A stretch of DNA of 64,000 bases from Dechloromonas hankyongensis (lineage in GTDB: Bacteria; Pseudomonadota; Gammaproteobacteria; Burkholderiales; Rhodocyclaceae). The stretch spans positions 434,001-498,000 of the forward strand of contig NZ_JAKLTN010000001.1 in NCBI RefSeq assembly GCF_022012295.1, in the 5' to 3' direction. Position numbers and translations under genes: made by a program. The notes under the pieces were generated by a model, which saw nothing but the letters and a program-made list of their open reading frames with translations, was not told the origin of the DNA and ran no database searches. Positions within the stretch are counted from its first letter, which is position 1, and every line of letters begins with the position of its first letter. Positions 38,411 through 51,407 of this stretch are shown here, one piece after another.

Positions 38411-38881
38411 TTATTGCGGCGAACCGCCGGCGGCCAGCGTCCGGATGATGCGCACGCAATCGATATCGGACTGGTGATAGGCCGACTTGATGTAATCGAT
38501 GTAGGCCCGGTCTTCAGAATTCGGGTTGCTGGCGAAACTGGTGGTGTAGGCGAAGCGCAGGAAGAGGGCGTCCGGCTCCGGCTCCTCGATGGAGATGGTC
38601 AGGCTGCCGCCGGCATGCTGCTCGTTGGGCATGATGTCGAAGCGGACCCATTGCATCTCACTCAGGGTGACGCGGTCCTCGATGACCGCGGGGCCGAAGT
38701 CGAGCTTTCGCAACAGATGGTCGGCATGGCGCTCGACGATGGTGCAGCTTTCCAGGCCGGGCAGGAAAGGGGTGGCATCTTCGACGCGGTGGAGCAGGCC
38801 CTGCCACAGCTGGTCGCGGCTGAGCACGACGATGAGCGGGTTCTGCAGATCGTTGATCTGGATGAGATGTTCGAAATTCAT
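38411..38881 (-). CDS. SRPBCC family protein, DUF1857/AtaL-like
   Basis: A 156-residue single-domain protein. It starts MNFEHLIQINDLQNPLIVVLSRDQLWQGLLHRVEDATPFLPGLE, and the middle has RKLDFGPAVIEDRVTLSEMQWVRFDI, the layout of the DUF1857 (AtaL-like) helix-grip fold that encloses a hydrophobic ligand pocket. Function is unknown in bacteria. It is divergent from the pseudouridine synthase gene with only 23 bases between start codons, and neither start has a clear Shine-Dalgarno sequence. Confidence 0.75.
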   Translation of the reverse strand: MNFEHLIQINDLQNPLIVVLSRDQLWQGLLHRVEDATPFLPGLESCTIVERHADHLLRKLDFGPAVIEDRVTLSEMQWVRFDIMPNEQHAGGSLTISIEEPEPDALFLRFAYTTSFASNPNSEDRAYIDYIKSAYHQSDIDCVRIIRTLAAGGSPQ

Positions 38882-38904
38882 GGCCCGATGTTAGCATCCC
38901 GCCC

Positions 38905-39612
38905 ATGCAACTTGAACGACTCCTCCAGAAACACGGCTTCGGCACGCGCAAGGGCTGCCGGGGGCTGATCCGCAACGAACGGGTCGCCGTCAACGGCGAG
39001 CTGTGCGACGACCCATTTGCCGACATCCCGACCGACAACCTGGTTTTCACGGTTGATGGGGTCGACTGGCCCTATGCCGAGTTCGCCAGCCTGATGCTGT
39101 ACAAGCCAGCCGGCTACGAGTGCTCGCGCAAGCCGCAACACCATCCCTCGGTGCTCGAACTACTCCCTGTCCAGCTGCGCGAACGCGAGGTGCAGCCGAT
39201 CGGCCGCCTCGACGAGGACACCACCGGCCTGCTGCTGATCACCGACGACGGGCAGTTGAACCACCAGTTGTCATCGGCCAAGCGCAAGGTGCCCAAGGTC
39301 TATCTGGCGACCACCAAGCACCTGCTCGACCAGGCGCAGATCGATCAGTTGCTCGCCGGCGTGCTGCTCAACGACGAGCCGGAGCCGATTGCCGCAGCCG
39401 GGGCCGAAATCGTCGGCGAAAACCTGTTGCGCCTAACCGTCACCGAAGGCAAGTACCATCAGGTGAAGCGCATGGTGGCGGCCGCCGGCAACCGGGTCGA
39501 GGCCCTGCATCGCGAGGCGGTCGGCGAACTGGTCCTGCCGGCCGATCTGAAACCCGGTGAATGGCGCTGGCTGTCGGCCGCCGACCTGCAAAAGCTGGGC
39601 TATACCAAATGA
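38905..39612 (+). CDS. RsuA family rRNA pseudouridine synthase
   Basis: A 235-residue enzyme. The N-terminal S4 RNA-binding domain is visible (LERLLQKHGFGTRKGCRGLIRNERVAVNG), and the catalytic motif is GRLDEDTTGLL with Asp103. C-terminal EGKYHQVKRMVAAAGNRVEALHR is typical of RsuA/RluB/E/F. The conversion is uridine to pseudouridine in rRNA; the closest type is RsuA (16S position 516), but the exact site cannot be fixed from sequence. Its stop overlaps the oxyR ATG by four bases. Confidence 0.9.
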   Translation: MQLERLLQKHGFGTRKGCRGLIRNERVAVNGELCDDPFADIPTDNLVFTVDGVDWPYAEFASLMLYKPAGYECSRKPQHHPSVLELLPVQLREREVQPIGRLDEDTTGLLLITDDGQLNHQLSSAKRKVPKVYLATTKHLLDQAQIDQLLAGVLLNDEPEPIAAAGAEIVGENLLRLTVTEGKYHQVKRMVAAAGNRVEALHREAVGELVLPADLKPGEWRWLSAADLQKLGYTK

Positions 39613-40523
39613 CCCTGACCGAAATGCGCTACATCGTGGCCCTGGCCCGCGAGCGGCATTTCGGCAAGGCGGCCGAGGCCTGCCACGTCAGCCAGCCGAC
39701 CTTGTCGGTGGCGCTGAAGAAAGTGGAAGGGCAGATCGGCGCGCCCCTGTTCGAGCGGGGCACCAACGAAATCCGGATCACGCCGCTTGGCGAACGCCTG
39801 GTCGACCAGGCGCGGCGGGTGCTCGACGAGGCGGTCAAGCTGGAAGAGATCGCCGAGGCGACCGGCGATCCGCTGACCGGCCAGTTGCGCGTCGGCATCA
39901 TCTACACCATCGCGCCCTACCTGCTGCCGCAGTTGATCCCGGCCCTCAATCGCGAGGCGCCGAAAATGCCGCTGTTCCTCAAGGAAGATTTCACCGGCAA
40001 CCTGATTCCCGCGCTGAAGGCCGGCGAACTTGACGTCATCGTCATCGCGCTGCCCTTCGCCGAACCCGGGCTGGTCGCGCAGCCAGTCTATGACGAGCCT
40101 TTCCGCATCGTCGTGCCGGCCGGCCATGCCTGGGCCAACCGCCAGGACGTGCATGGCGACGAACTGGACGGCCAGAACCTGTTGCTGCTCGGCCAGGGCA
40201 ATTGTTTCCGCGACCAGGTGCTCGAATCCTGCCCCCGCCTCAATGCGCCGGATGCGCTGGAACACTCGATGGAAGGCAGTTCGCTGGAAACCATACGCTA
40301 CATGGTGGCGAGCGGTGCCGGCGTGGCGGTCATGCCAAGTACGGCGGCCGATCCGCTGGTCGCCAAGGAACCGCTGGTCAAGGTGCTGCCGTTTGCCGGC
40401 GTGCAGCCGAAGCGCACGGTCGGGCTGGTCTGGCGGGTCACCTTCCCGCGGCCGCAGGCCGTCGACGCCGTGCGTGCTGCGCTGCTCTCCTGCCAGTTGC
40501 CGGGAACGATGGCGACGCGCTGA
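39609..40523 (+). CDS. oxyR: Hydrogen-peroxide-responsive regulator OxyR
   Basis: A 304-residue LysR-type regulator. The helix-turn-helix is at MTLTEMRYIVALARERHFGKAAEACHVSQPTLSVALKKVE. The sensor domain keeps the OxyR redox cysteines in GNCFRDQVLESC at positions 199 and 208, the same numbers as in E. coli, so disulphide switching is expected. It activates peroxide-defence genes when oxidised. ATG 39609 overlaps the upstream stop (ATGA). A perfect parS-like palindrome follows directly after its stop. Confidence 0.94.
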   Translation: MTLTEMRYIVALARERHFGKAAEACHVSQPTLSVALKKVEGQIGAPLFERGTNEIRITPLGERLVDQARRVLDEAVKLEEIAEATGDPLTGQLRVGIIYTIAPYLLPQLIPALNREAPKMPLFLKEDFTGNLIPALKAGELDVIVIALPFAEPGLVAQPVYDEPFRIVVPAGHAWANRQDVHGDELDGQNLLLLGQGNCFRDQVLESCPRLNAPDALEHSMEGSSLETIRYMVASGAGVAVMPSTAADPLVAKEPLVKVLPFAGVQPKRTVGLVWRVTFPRPQAVDAVRAALLSCQLPGTMATR

Positions 40524-40539
40524 GGTTCCACGTGGAACC
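40524..40539. promoter_or_regulatory. parS-like ParB binding site downstream of oxyR
   Basis: GGTTCCACGTGGAACC is a perfect 16-bp palindrome with the parS CACGTG core. It begins at the base after the oxyR stop and lies in the 68-base gap between two converging genes, the common place for parS. Confidence 0.8.
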
Positions 40540-40591
40540 GGGGCTGGAATTGATCGGTTAAAGCAGCCCGAAACTGCCTGCCGGCGCAGGG

Positions 40592-44068
<3,477 letters not shown>

Positions 44069-44175
44069 GGGCGGCGCGCTGGCGATGGGTGTGCCTCGGA
44101 GGGTGGGAACTTCCAAGCGTAGGATGCACCGATTCTACAGGCATTCAGCCTGCGCACAATGCCAGCGGCCTAATG

Positions 44176-44201
44176 CGATACGGCCCTTGCGGGCCGTATC
44201 G
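44176..44201. repeat. Stem-loop after topB (terminator without T tract)
   Basis: CGATACGGCCC (44176-44186) pairs perfectly with GGGCCGTATCG (44191-44201) around TTGC. It is 10 bases beyond the topB stop at 44211. Neither side has a T tract, so intrinsic termination is doubtful; transcript-end protection is possible. Confidence 0.45.
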
Positions 44202-44210
44202 TTCAAATGC

Positions 44211-46733
44211 TCAAGTTTCGGTTTTTTTCTTGGCCGGAGCCTTGGTTTTGGCGACCTTCTTTTCGAATTCGAAACCGACCTTGCCGCCCTGGGCTACCAG
44301 ATAGGCCGAGAACTTGCGGCGGGTGCGGTTGGAGACGAATTCCTTGAGTAAATCGGTCTTGCCGTCAGTCAGCAGTTTTTTCATCTGCAGGGCATCGATG
44401 GGCTGCTGCAGGATGATCTTGCCCGAGCGGAAATCGCAGGTCTTGCTCGGGCCGACCGATTTTTCGCAGACATACGACGTGCCGTGCTCGAATACGTTGG
44501 CCGCGCACTTCGGGCATTTACCCAGGCTTTCTTGTCCGGAGAAATCGACTTCCTCGGCATCGCCATCTTCGCCAGCCTTGTCCTGGCCGAAATCGAATTC
44601 CGGCTGCAGGTCGTCGTTCAGCTTGATGGCGGCGGCAAAGCTGCGGCCCATCTTGTTGCGGAAACCGGTGAGCGGGCCGACCTGTTTTTCAGTAAGCAGG
44701 GTTTCGATCTCGGCCGGTTCGTACTGGCGGCCGGCGACAATTTTCCATAGGGCGTAGTCGCAACTGCCGCACTGGAATTTCTTGTAGGTCTCGCGGATCT
44801 GGCCGCCGCACTTGGGGCAGGGGGCTTCGAGCACCCCGAAATCACCGGGGATGGTGTCGGCCTCGTACTGCTTGGCGCGTTCGACCATGTGGCGGGTCAT
44901 TTCGGCGATTTCGCGCATGAATTCGTCGCGCGTAAATTCGCCCTTCTCGATGCGGCCGAGCTTCCACTCCCAGTCGCCGGTCAGTTCCGGCTGGGTCAGC
45001 TCGTTGATGCCGAGGCCGTTCAGCAGGGTCATCAGCGAGAAGGCCTTGGCGGTCGGGATCAACTCGCGGCCTTCGCGGAGCATGTATTGTTCGCCAAGCA
45101 GGTTTTCGATGATCTGGGCGCGCGTGGCCGGCGTGCCGAGGCCGCGGCCGGCCATGGCCGCCTTCAGTTCCTCGTCGTCCACCATCTTGCCGGCGCCTTC
45201 CATGGCGGAAAGCAGAGTGGCTTCCGAGTAGCGTGGTGGTGGCTTGGTGGCATTGGCCTTGACGGTGACCTCGTCGGTCTTGACCTTTTCCTTGGGCTCG
45301 ACGGCGACCAGGTTGCCTTCGTCGCCTTCCTGACCTTCCTTGCCATGCACGGCCAGCCAGCCCGGATTGACCAGCACCTTGCCCTCGGTCTTGAAGGGAT
45401 GGCCCTCGACGCGGGTGATGCGGGTAGTGACCAGGAACTCGGCAGCCGGGAAGAAAACGGACAGGAAGCGGCGGACGACGAAGTCGTACAGCTTCTGTTC
45501 CATCTCGTTCAGGCTCTTCGGGGCCTGCGGCGTAGGAATGATGGCGAAGTGGTCGCTGATCTTGGCGTTGTTGAAAATGCGCTTGTTGGGCAGCACCCAG
45601 TTGCGGGCCAGAATCTGATGGGCGAAGGGCGAGTAGCGTGACAGCAGCACCTCGTCGTGGCCCTTGCCGGCGCCCTGGCCAGTCAGGACGGCCAGCGTTT
45701 CCTTGACCGTCGGCAGGTAGTCTTCCGGCAGGCAGCGCGAATCGGTCCGCGGGTAGGTTAGCACCTTGTGCTTTTCGTACAGCGCCTGGGCCAGCGACAG
45801 CGTGGTCTTGGCCGAGAAGCCAAAGCGGGCGTTGGCTTCGCGCTGCAGGGTGGTCAGGTCGAACAGGCCGGGAGACAGGCGGGTTTCCGGCTTGGATTCC
45901 TCGGTCACCTCGCCGGGCTTGCCGAGGGTGGCAGCGCGGATGGCTTCGGCGCGAGCAACTTCCCACAGACGGTCGGCGCGGGCGTGCTCGTCCTCGTTCT
46001 TCCCCTTGAAGGCCTCGTCGAACCACTTGCCCTTGTAGCTACCAGCCTTGGCGCTGAATTCGGCTTCGACTTCCCAGTAATCGCGCGGCTTGAACTCGCG
46101 GATCTTCTTTTCGCGTTCGACGACGATGGCCAGTGTCGGTGTCTGCACGCGGCCGACGGTGGTCAGGTGGAAACCGCCGGTCTTCGAGTTGAAGGCGGTC
46201 ATCGCCCGTGTGCCGTTGATGCCGACCAGCCAGTCGGACTCGGAACGGCAGACGGCGGCATCGCCGAGGCCTTCCATTTCGCGCCCTGGGCGCAGGCGGG
46301 CAAAGCCGTCGCGGATGGCGCCCTGGGTCATCGACTGCAGCCACAGGCGCTGCACCGGCTTGCCGGACTTGGCGTTCTGGGCGATGTAATTGAAGATCAA
46401 TTCGCCTTCGCGTCCCGCGTCACAGGCGTTCACCAGGCCTTCGACGTCCTTGCGCTTGATCAGCTTGTTGAGCACCTTGAGGCGCGATTCGGTCTTTTCG
46501 ATCGGCTTCAGCGCGAAGTGCGGCGGAATGACCGGCAGGTGGGCGAAGGACCATTTGCCGCGCTTGACCTCGAATTCTTCCGGACAGGCCAGTTCGAGCA
46601 GGTGACCGACGGCCGAGGAGAGCACGAAGTCTTCGCTTTCGAAGTAGTCGTCGTGTTTGGTAAAACCGCCCAGTGCCCGCGCGATATCGGCGGCGACGGA
46701 AGGTTTTTCGGCAATGATCAGCTTTTTGGACAT
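44211..46733 (-). CDS. topB: DNA topoisomerase III
   Basis: An 840-residue type IA topoisomerase. The TOPRIM domain starts MSKKLIIAEKPSVAADIARAL and has NACDAGREGELIF. The catalytic tyrosine lies in the motif LTYPRTDSRCL (about residue 327). The C-terminus has zinc-ribbon-like segments CPKCGGQIRETYKKFQCGSCDYALWK split over two parts and CPKCAANVFEHG, then a basic tail (KTKAPAKKK). It relaxes and decatenates DNA and resolves recombination intermediates. It lies 78 bases from dprA, which precedes it on the same strand, as in many betaproteobacteria. Confidence 0.95.
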   Translation of the reverse strand: MSKKLIIAEKPSVAADIARALGGFTKHDDYFESEDFVLSSAVGHLLELACPEEFEVKRGKWSFAHLPVIPPHFALKPIEKTESRLKVLNKLIKRKDVEGLVNACDAGREGELIFNYIAQNAKSGKPVQRLWLQSMTQGAIRDGFARLRPGREMEGLGDAAVCRSESDWLVGINGTRAMTAFNSKTGGFHLTTVGRVQTPTLAIVVEREKKIREFKPRDYWEVEAEFSAKAGSYKGKWFDEAFKGKNEDEHARADRLWEVARAEAIRAATLGKPGEVTEESKPETRLSPGLFDLTTLQREANARFGFSAKTTLSLAQALYEKHKVLTYPRTDSRCLPEDYLPTVKETLAVLTGQGAGKGHDEVLLSRYSPFAHQILARNWVLPNKRIFNNAKISDHFAIIPTPQAPKSLNEMEQKLYDFVVRRFLSVFFPAAEFLVTTRITRVEGHPFKTEGKVLVNPGWLAVHGKEGQEGDEGNLVAVEPKEKVKTDEVTVKANATKPPPRYSEATLLSAMEGAGKMVDDEELKAAMAGRGLGTPATRAQIIENLLGEQYMLREGRELIPTAKAFSLMTLLNGLGINELTQPELTGDWEWKLGRIEKGEFTRDEFMREIAEMTRHMVERAKQYEADTIPGDFGVLEAPCPKCGGQIRETYKKFQCGSCDYALWKIVAGRQYEPAEIETLLTEKQVGPLTGFRNKMGRSFAAAIKLNDDLQPEFDFGQDKAGEDGDAEEVDFSGQESLGKCPKCAANVFEHGTSYVCEKSVGPSKTCDFRSGKIILQQPIDALQMKKLLTDGKTDLLKEFVSNRTRRKFSAYLVAQGGKVGFEFEKKVAKTKAPAKKKTET

Positions 46734-46811
46734 GGTTCGACCTGTTGGAGTGCCGGGGCATGATAAGTGCCCGGCGCGCGGCTTGGCAAGCCGTCACTAT
46801 ATAGAGAGAGG

Positions 46812-47891
46812 CTAGGCGAGGCGCTGGTAGCGGTTGCCCGGAAGTGTCGCCACGATGCCGCCGAGTTCGAGGGTCAGCAATTCGGGAAGCAGCAGATCGG
46901 CGCTCTGGCCGGTGCGTTCGACCAGATCGTCGAGGGCACAGGGACCGTGGCCGAGGGCAGCCAGCAGGGGCGGTTCGTCCGCCGCCGGAGTGGCTGCTGC
47001 CGGCTCGGTTGTGACCAAGTCGTAATTGCCCAGTTCCTCGAGAATGTCGCTGGCCGTTTCGACCAGCTTGGCCCCTTGCTTGATCAGCTTGTGGCAGCCG
47101 CGGGCGACTGGCGAATGGATGGAGCCGGGGATGGCGAAGACTTCCCGGCCCTGCTCGGCGGCCAGGCCGGCGGTGATCAGCGAGCCGCTTTCCGGAGCGG
47201 CTTCGACGACCAGGACGCCGCGCGCCAGGCCCGAAATGATGCGGTTGCGACGCGGGAAGTTATGGGCGACCGCCGGTGTACCGAGCGGAAATTCGGAAAC
47301 GATGACCCCGCGTTCGGCAATGGAAAGGGCCAGCTCCTTGTTGCGAGCCGGGTAGATGCGATCGGCCCCGGTACCGATGACGGCCACGGTCTGCCCGTGG
47401 ACTGCCAGTGCGCCGCGGTGGGCGGCGGCATCGATGCCGAGGGCGAGACCGCTGATGATGCACTGTCCGCCGGCGGCGAGATGCCGGGCGAAGCTCTCGG
47501 CGGTGTGGATACCTTGCGGCGTGGCGTTGCGGCTGCCGACCATGGCGATCCCGCGTTGCTGGAGCAGGGCCGGGTTGCCGCGCACGTAGAGGACGCAGGG
47601 CGGATCGGCGATTTCCAGCAGGGCCTTGGGATAGCCAGTGTCGGCCAGGGTGGTGATGGTTTGGCCGGGTTGGCCGGCCCATTTTAGGCCGTGTTCGATG
47701 GCTGCGGCCGGGTCGCTGTCGAACAGCAGATCGGCCCGGTCACCGATGATGCGACGTACTTCCAGGCGGCCGGCGGCGAAGATGCCTTCGGGTAAACCGA
47801 AAGCGGCGAGAAGCTTGCGTTGCGTCTCGCCGCCGATGCCCGGGATAAGCGTCAGCCGCAACCAGGCGGCCAGGCTATCGGTATCGCTCAC
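46812..47891 (-). CDS. dprA: DNA-processing protein DprA
   Basis: A 359-residue recombination mediator that loads RecA on single-stranded DNA entering by natural transformation. The Rossmann-like core has VGSRNATPQGIHTAESFARHL, IISGLALGIDAAAHRGAL, VIGTGADRIYP and FPRRNRIISGL. An N-terminal helix-hairpin part (LIPGIGGETQRKLL) and a C-terminal winged-helix-like domain (LDDLVERTGQSADLLLPELLTLELGG) complete the usual layout. Its start overlaps the stop of the LysM gene by four bases. Confidence 0.95.
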   Translation of the reverse strand: MSDTDSLAAWLRLTLIPGIGGETQRKLLAAFGLPEGIFAAGRLEVRRIIGDRADLLFDSDPAAAIEHGLKWAGQPGQTITTLADTGYPKALLEIADPPCVLYVRGNPALLQQRGIAMVGSRNATPQGIHTAESFARHLAAGGQCIISGLALGIDAAAHRGALAVHGQTVAVIGTGADRIYPARNKELALSIAERGVIVSEFPLGTPAVAHNFPRRNRIISGLARGVLVVEAAPESGSLITAGLAAEQGREVFAIPGSIHSPVARGCHKLIKQGAKLVETASDILEELGNYDLVTTEPAAATPAADEPPLLAALGHGPCALDDLVERTGQSADLLLPELLTLELGGIVATLPGNRYQRLA

Positions 47892-48928
47892 GGATTCCGG
47901 GCCGAATCCCCGACGATGACGGATTTGGACGATTCGACGACCAGGGCGTAACAGATGCCGTTGAAAACGCGGAAGACGAAGGCCAGACCATAGCGCTCTT
48001 CGGGAACCGGCGTTTCGATACGGCGACCGCTTTGCTCCACATCCACAGAAACACGCTTGCGGTAGAGAGCGACGACATGGCCGATTTCCATGCCGTTGTT
48101 CTTGCCGGCATTGAGGGCGACGACCGAGTTGGCGCCGCCTTCCCTGAGGCCACCATAAATGCCGAGCACCTTGGCGGCAACCGGCTGTTCCGGCCGATGC
48201 GGCACATAAGAAATGATTTGCGGCTCCGGTGCGGCAATCAGGCGGTCGCCGCGGGCAATCTCTTCCTTGGCCAGGCTGATGCGCAGCAGTGCCGGTTCAC
48301 CTGGTTTGAGTAGACGAGCATTACCGAGGAAGAAGGCTTCGTAGGCAATGGTCTTGCCGGTGTCAGGGTCGGTGAGCGGCTTGCCTTTGCGGAAAATATT
48401 CCATTTCTCGACGGAAGCATCGGGAATGCCGGAGGCGTAGAAGCTGTCGCCGGTGCCGACCAGCATGCGGTCTTCCTGCATGGCGACGATCTTGACCCCG
48501 GTATTCAGTTCGCTACCTTCGATGATCAGCGGCTGCGAGATGAAGGGTTCGATGGCACCCGGCGGGATGCTGGGGATGACCTGCTCGATCGGGGTGCTAT
48601 ATACGGTAGGCTGCAGCTTGCCTGTCCCGGTGCTTGTACCGCGCACTTTCTTGCCCAGCCTCAGGCGCGGCGAGCCGCTGGACATGTCGAGCATGACGAC
48701 ATCGCCCGGGTAGATCCAGTGCGGGTCCTTGATCTGTTCCTTGTTCATCTGCCAGATTTCCGGCCAGCGCCACGGCTGTTTCAGGAATTTTCCGGAGATG
48801 CCCCACAGGGTATCTCCCTTGACCACGACATGGCGATCCGGCGGATTATCGACCAACTGCAGCGGGTCGGCGGCGGATGCGCAGACGGCCGTCACGGCCA
48901 GGATGAGCGCGGATATAATGCGAACCAT
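47888..48928 (-). CDS. Secreted LysM-domain peptidoglycan-binding protein
   Basis: A 346-residue protein with a signal peptide (MVRIISALILAVTAVCASA). A LysM domain at about 33-80 (HVVVKGDTLWGISGKFL, then IYPGDVVML) binds peptidoglycan. The rest is beta-rich and of unknown function. Homologues are typically found beside dprA/def in betaproteobacteria. ATG 48928 is chosen; the gene is divergent from def across a 144-base gap. Confidence 0.88.
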   Translation of the reverse strand: MVRIISALILAVTAVCASAADPLQLVDNPPDRHVVVKGDTLWGISGKFLKQPWRWPEIWQMNKEQIKDPHWIYPGDVVMLDMSSGSPRLRLGKKVRGTSTGTGKLQPTVYSTPIEQVIPSIPPGAIEPFISQPLIIEGSELNTGVKIVAMQEDRMLVGTGDSFYASGIPDASVEKWNIFRKGKPLTDPDTGKTIAYEAFFLGNARLLKPGEPALLRISLAKEEIARGDRLIAAPEPQIISYVPHRPEQPVAAKVLGIYGGLREGGANSVVALNAGKNNGMEIGHVVALYRKRVSVDVEQSGRRIETPVPEERYGLAFVFRVFNGICYALVVESSKSVIVGDSARNP

Positions 48929-49072
48929 AGTCGTAACCTCTTGTGCCGGTGGAACGCAATACCGCCGATACGGTCTCAGTAGCGTCAAGCGATTTGCGTT
49001 TATATACCTCGGAATTGCTTTAGATTCTGCACGTAATAACCTAAGCGAGCAAGCTTTTATTCCATTCCTGAT

Positions 49073-49576
49073 ATGGCTCTTCTACCCATTTTGCGTTTTC
49101 CCGATCCCCGTTTGAAAAAGCTTGCCCGACCCGTTGTCGAGATCGACGACGGCATTCGAAAACTGGCGGCGGACATGGCGGAAACCATGTACGAAGCGCC
49201 GGGTATCGGCTTGGCCGCGACGCAGGTGGATGTGCATCTGCGGGTGGTGGTGATCGATATTTCGGAAGAGAAGAACCAGTTGCTCGTGTTCGTTAATCCG
49301 AGCCTGTCGCGCTGCGAGGGCGAACAGATTGGGGAGGAGGGCTGCCTGTCGGTGCCCGGGATCTACGACAAGGTCGAGCGCGCCGAGCGGGTGACGATCC
49401 ATTACCTCGACCTCGACGGCAAGCAGCGGACGATGGACGCCGATGGCCTGCTGGCGGTGTGCATCCAGCATGAAATCGACCACCTGAACGGCATCGTCTT
49501 TGTCGACCACCTGTCGCAACTGAAACAGGGACGTATCAAGAGCAAGCTGGCCAAGCAGGCGCGCGTCACGGCATGA
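49073..49576 (+). CDS. def: Peptide deformylase
   Basis: A 167-residue metalloenzyme that removes the formyl group from nascent N-terminal formyl-Met. All three motifs are present: GIGLAATQV (44-52), EEGCLSVPG with metal ligand Cys91, and QHEIDHLNG with His133, Glu134 and His137. ATG 49073 gives the standard length. Its stop overlaps the fmt ATG by four bases. Confidence 0.98.
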   Translation: MALLPILRFPDPRLKKLARPVVEIDDGIRKLAADMAETMYEAPGIGLAATQVDVHLRVVVIDISEEKNQLLVFVNPSLSRCEGEQIGEEGCLSVPGIYDKVERAERVTIHYLDLDGKQRTMDADGLLAVCIQHEIDHLNGIVFVDHLSQLKQGRIKSKLAKQARVTA

Positions 49577-50496
49577 AGCTGATCTTCGCCGGAACGCCGG
49601 AATTTGCCGCCCAGGCCCTGTCGGCCATCGTCGCTGCCGGCCACGAGGTCGCCCTGGTGCTGACCCAGCCGGACCGCCCGGCCGGGCGCGGCATGACGTT
49701 GCAACCGTCGGCGGTCAAGAAAGTAGCGCTGGAACACGGCATCGAAGTCTTCCAGCCGCTGACGCTCAAGAATGAAGAGGCGCAGGCCAAGATCGCCGCC
49801 GTCGGTGCCGAGGTCATGGTCGTCGCCGCCTATGGCCTGATCCTGCCGCAGGCTGTGCTCGACCTGCCGCGTTTCGGCTGCATCAACATCCACGCTTCGC
49901 TGCTGCCGCGCTGGCGCGGTGCGGCGCCCATCCAGCGCGCCTTGCTGGCCGGCGACGCGGCAACCGGCGTCTGCATCATGCAGATGGAAGCCGGGTTGGA
50001 TACCGGTCCGGTATTGTTGCGCGGGGAGTTTCCGATTGCCGCCAGCGACACCACGGCAACGTTGCATGACCGGCTCGCCGCCCTTGGCGCCCAATTGGTC
50101 GTTGAAGCACTCGGCAAGTTGCCTTTGCCGGCCGCTCCGCAGCCAACTGAAGGCGTCACCTATGCGCACAAGATCGAGAAGGCCGAGGCGGCCATCGATT
50201 GGACCAGGAGCGCCACCGAGCTGGATCGCCATATCCGGGCTTTCAATCCCTTTCCAGGGGCGCAGGCGCAGTTCGGCGGGCAAACCGTCAAGCTATGGCA
50301 GGCGGCACCGGTGGCGGGCAAGGGCGAGTGCGGTGCCGTTCTGGCGGTCGACCGTCAGCAGATCGTCATCGCCTGCGGCGATGGCGCGCTGGCCGTCAGC
50401 GAATTGCAGAAGGCCGGTGGCAAGCGCTTGCCGGTGCAGCAATTCCTGGCCGGCCATCCGCTCAAGGTCGGCGATCGCTTCGACATGCCGGCTTGA
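49573..50496 (+). CDS. fmt: Methionyl-tRNA formyltransferase
   Basis: A 307-residue enzyme that formylates initiator Met-tRNA with 10-formyl-THF. Key stretches are [27 protein letters not shown], the active-site [25 protein letters not shown] and [10 protein letters not shown]. Partner of Def in the formylation cycle, with translational coupling through the ATGA overlap. Confidence 0.98.
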   Translation: MKLIFAGTPEFAAQALSAIVAAGHEVALVLTQPDRPAGRGMTLQPSAVKKVALEHGIEVFQPLTLKNEEAQAKIAAVGAEVMVVAAYGLILPQAVLDLPRFGCINIHASLLPRWRGAAPIQRALLAGDAATGVCIMQMEAGLDTGPVLLRGEFPIAASDTTATLHDRLAALGAQLVVEALGKLPLPAAPQPTEGVTYAHKIEKAEAAIDWTRSATELDRHIRAFNPFPGAQAQFGGQTVKLWQAAPVAGKGECGAVLAVDRQQIVIACGDGALAVSELQKAGGKRLPVQQFLAGHPLKVGDRFDMPA

Positions 50497-50555
50497 TTTT
50501 CGGCCCGCCGGCCCTAGTTAACTTGCTGGATTAACGACCTCACGGAGGTAGAGCC

Positions 50556-51407
50556 ATGTTCAACTGGGTCAAGACCGCCATCCTGATGGCCGCCATTATG
50601 GCGCTGTTCGGCATCGTCGGCGGCATGATCGGTGGCAAGTCGGGCATGCTACTGGCGCTGCTTTTCGGCGGCGCGATGAACCTGTTCTCCTACTGGTTCT
50701 CCGACAGCATGGTGCTGAAGATGTACAATGCCCAGCCGGTCGACGAAACCAGCGCCCCGCAGTTCTACGCCATGATCCGAGAACTGGCCGGCAAGGCCGG
50801 ACTGCCCATGCCCAAGGTGTACATCATCAACGAAGCGCAGCCGAACGCCTTCGCCACCGGGCGCAATCCGGCGCATGCCGCGGTGGCGGCGACGACCGGC
50901 ATCATCCAGCTGCTGTCGGCGCGCGAAGTGCGCGGCGTGATGGCGCATGAACTGGCCCACGTCCAGCATCGCGACATCCTGATCTCGACCATCTCGGCGA
51001 CCATGGCCGGCGCCATTTCGGCCTTGGCCAATTTCGCCATGTTCTTCGGCGGTCGCGACGAGGAGGGGCGTTCGGTCAATCCGCTGGTCGGCATCCTGGT
51101 CGCGATTCTCGCGCCGCTGGCCGCCAGTCTGATCCAGATGGCCATTTCCCGGGCCCGCGAATTCGAGGCTGATGCCGGCGGCGCCGCAATCAGCGGCGAC
51201 CCGAATGCCTTGGCCGACGCCCTGGGCAAGATCCAGATGTACGCCGAAGGCCGCATTCCGCTGGGGCCGGCCGAAGCGCACCCGGAAACGGCACAGATGA
51301 TGATCATGAATCCACTGTCCGGCGGCGGCCTGCGCGGCCTGTTCTCGACGCACCCGGATACCGGCGAACGCATTGCCCGCTTGCGTGCGATGGGCGGTTG
51401 GGGCTAG
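50556..51407 (+). CDS. htpX: Membrane zinc metalloprotease HtpX
   Basis: A 283-residue inner-membrane protease for quality control of misfolded membrane proteins. Two membrane helices are at about 5-50, the zinc site is HELAH (131-135) and the third ligand region is [14 protein letters not shown] second hydrophobic pair lies at about 147-195. GGAGGT is seven bases before ATG 50556. Its stop overlaps the convergent speD stop by four bases. Confidence 0.96.
   Translation: MFNWVKTAILMAAIMALFGIVGGMIGGKSGMLLALLFGGAMNLFSYWFSDSMVLKMYNAQPVDETSAPQFYAMIRELAGKAGLPMPKVYIINEAQPNAFATGRNPAHAAVAATTGIIQLLSAREVRGVMAHELAHVQHRDILISTISATMAGAISALANFAMFFGGRDEEGRSVNPLVGILVAILAPLAASLIQMAISRAREFEADAGGAAISGDPNALADALGKIQMYAEGRIPLGPAEAHPETAQMMIMNPLSGGGLRGLFSTHPDTGERIARLRAMGGWG

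Noticed and set aside
44176-44201. Stem-loop after topB as an intrinsic terminator
   Set aside because: Perfect stem but no T tract on either strand, so it is listed only as a repeat.
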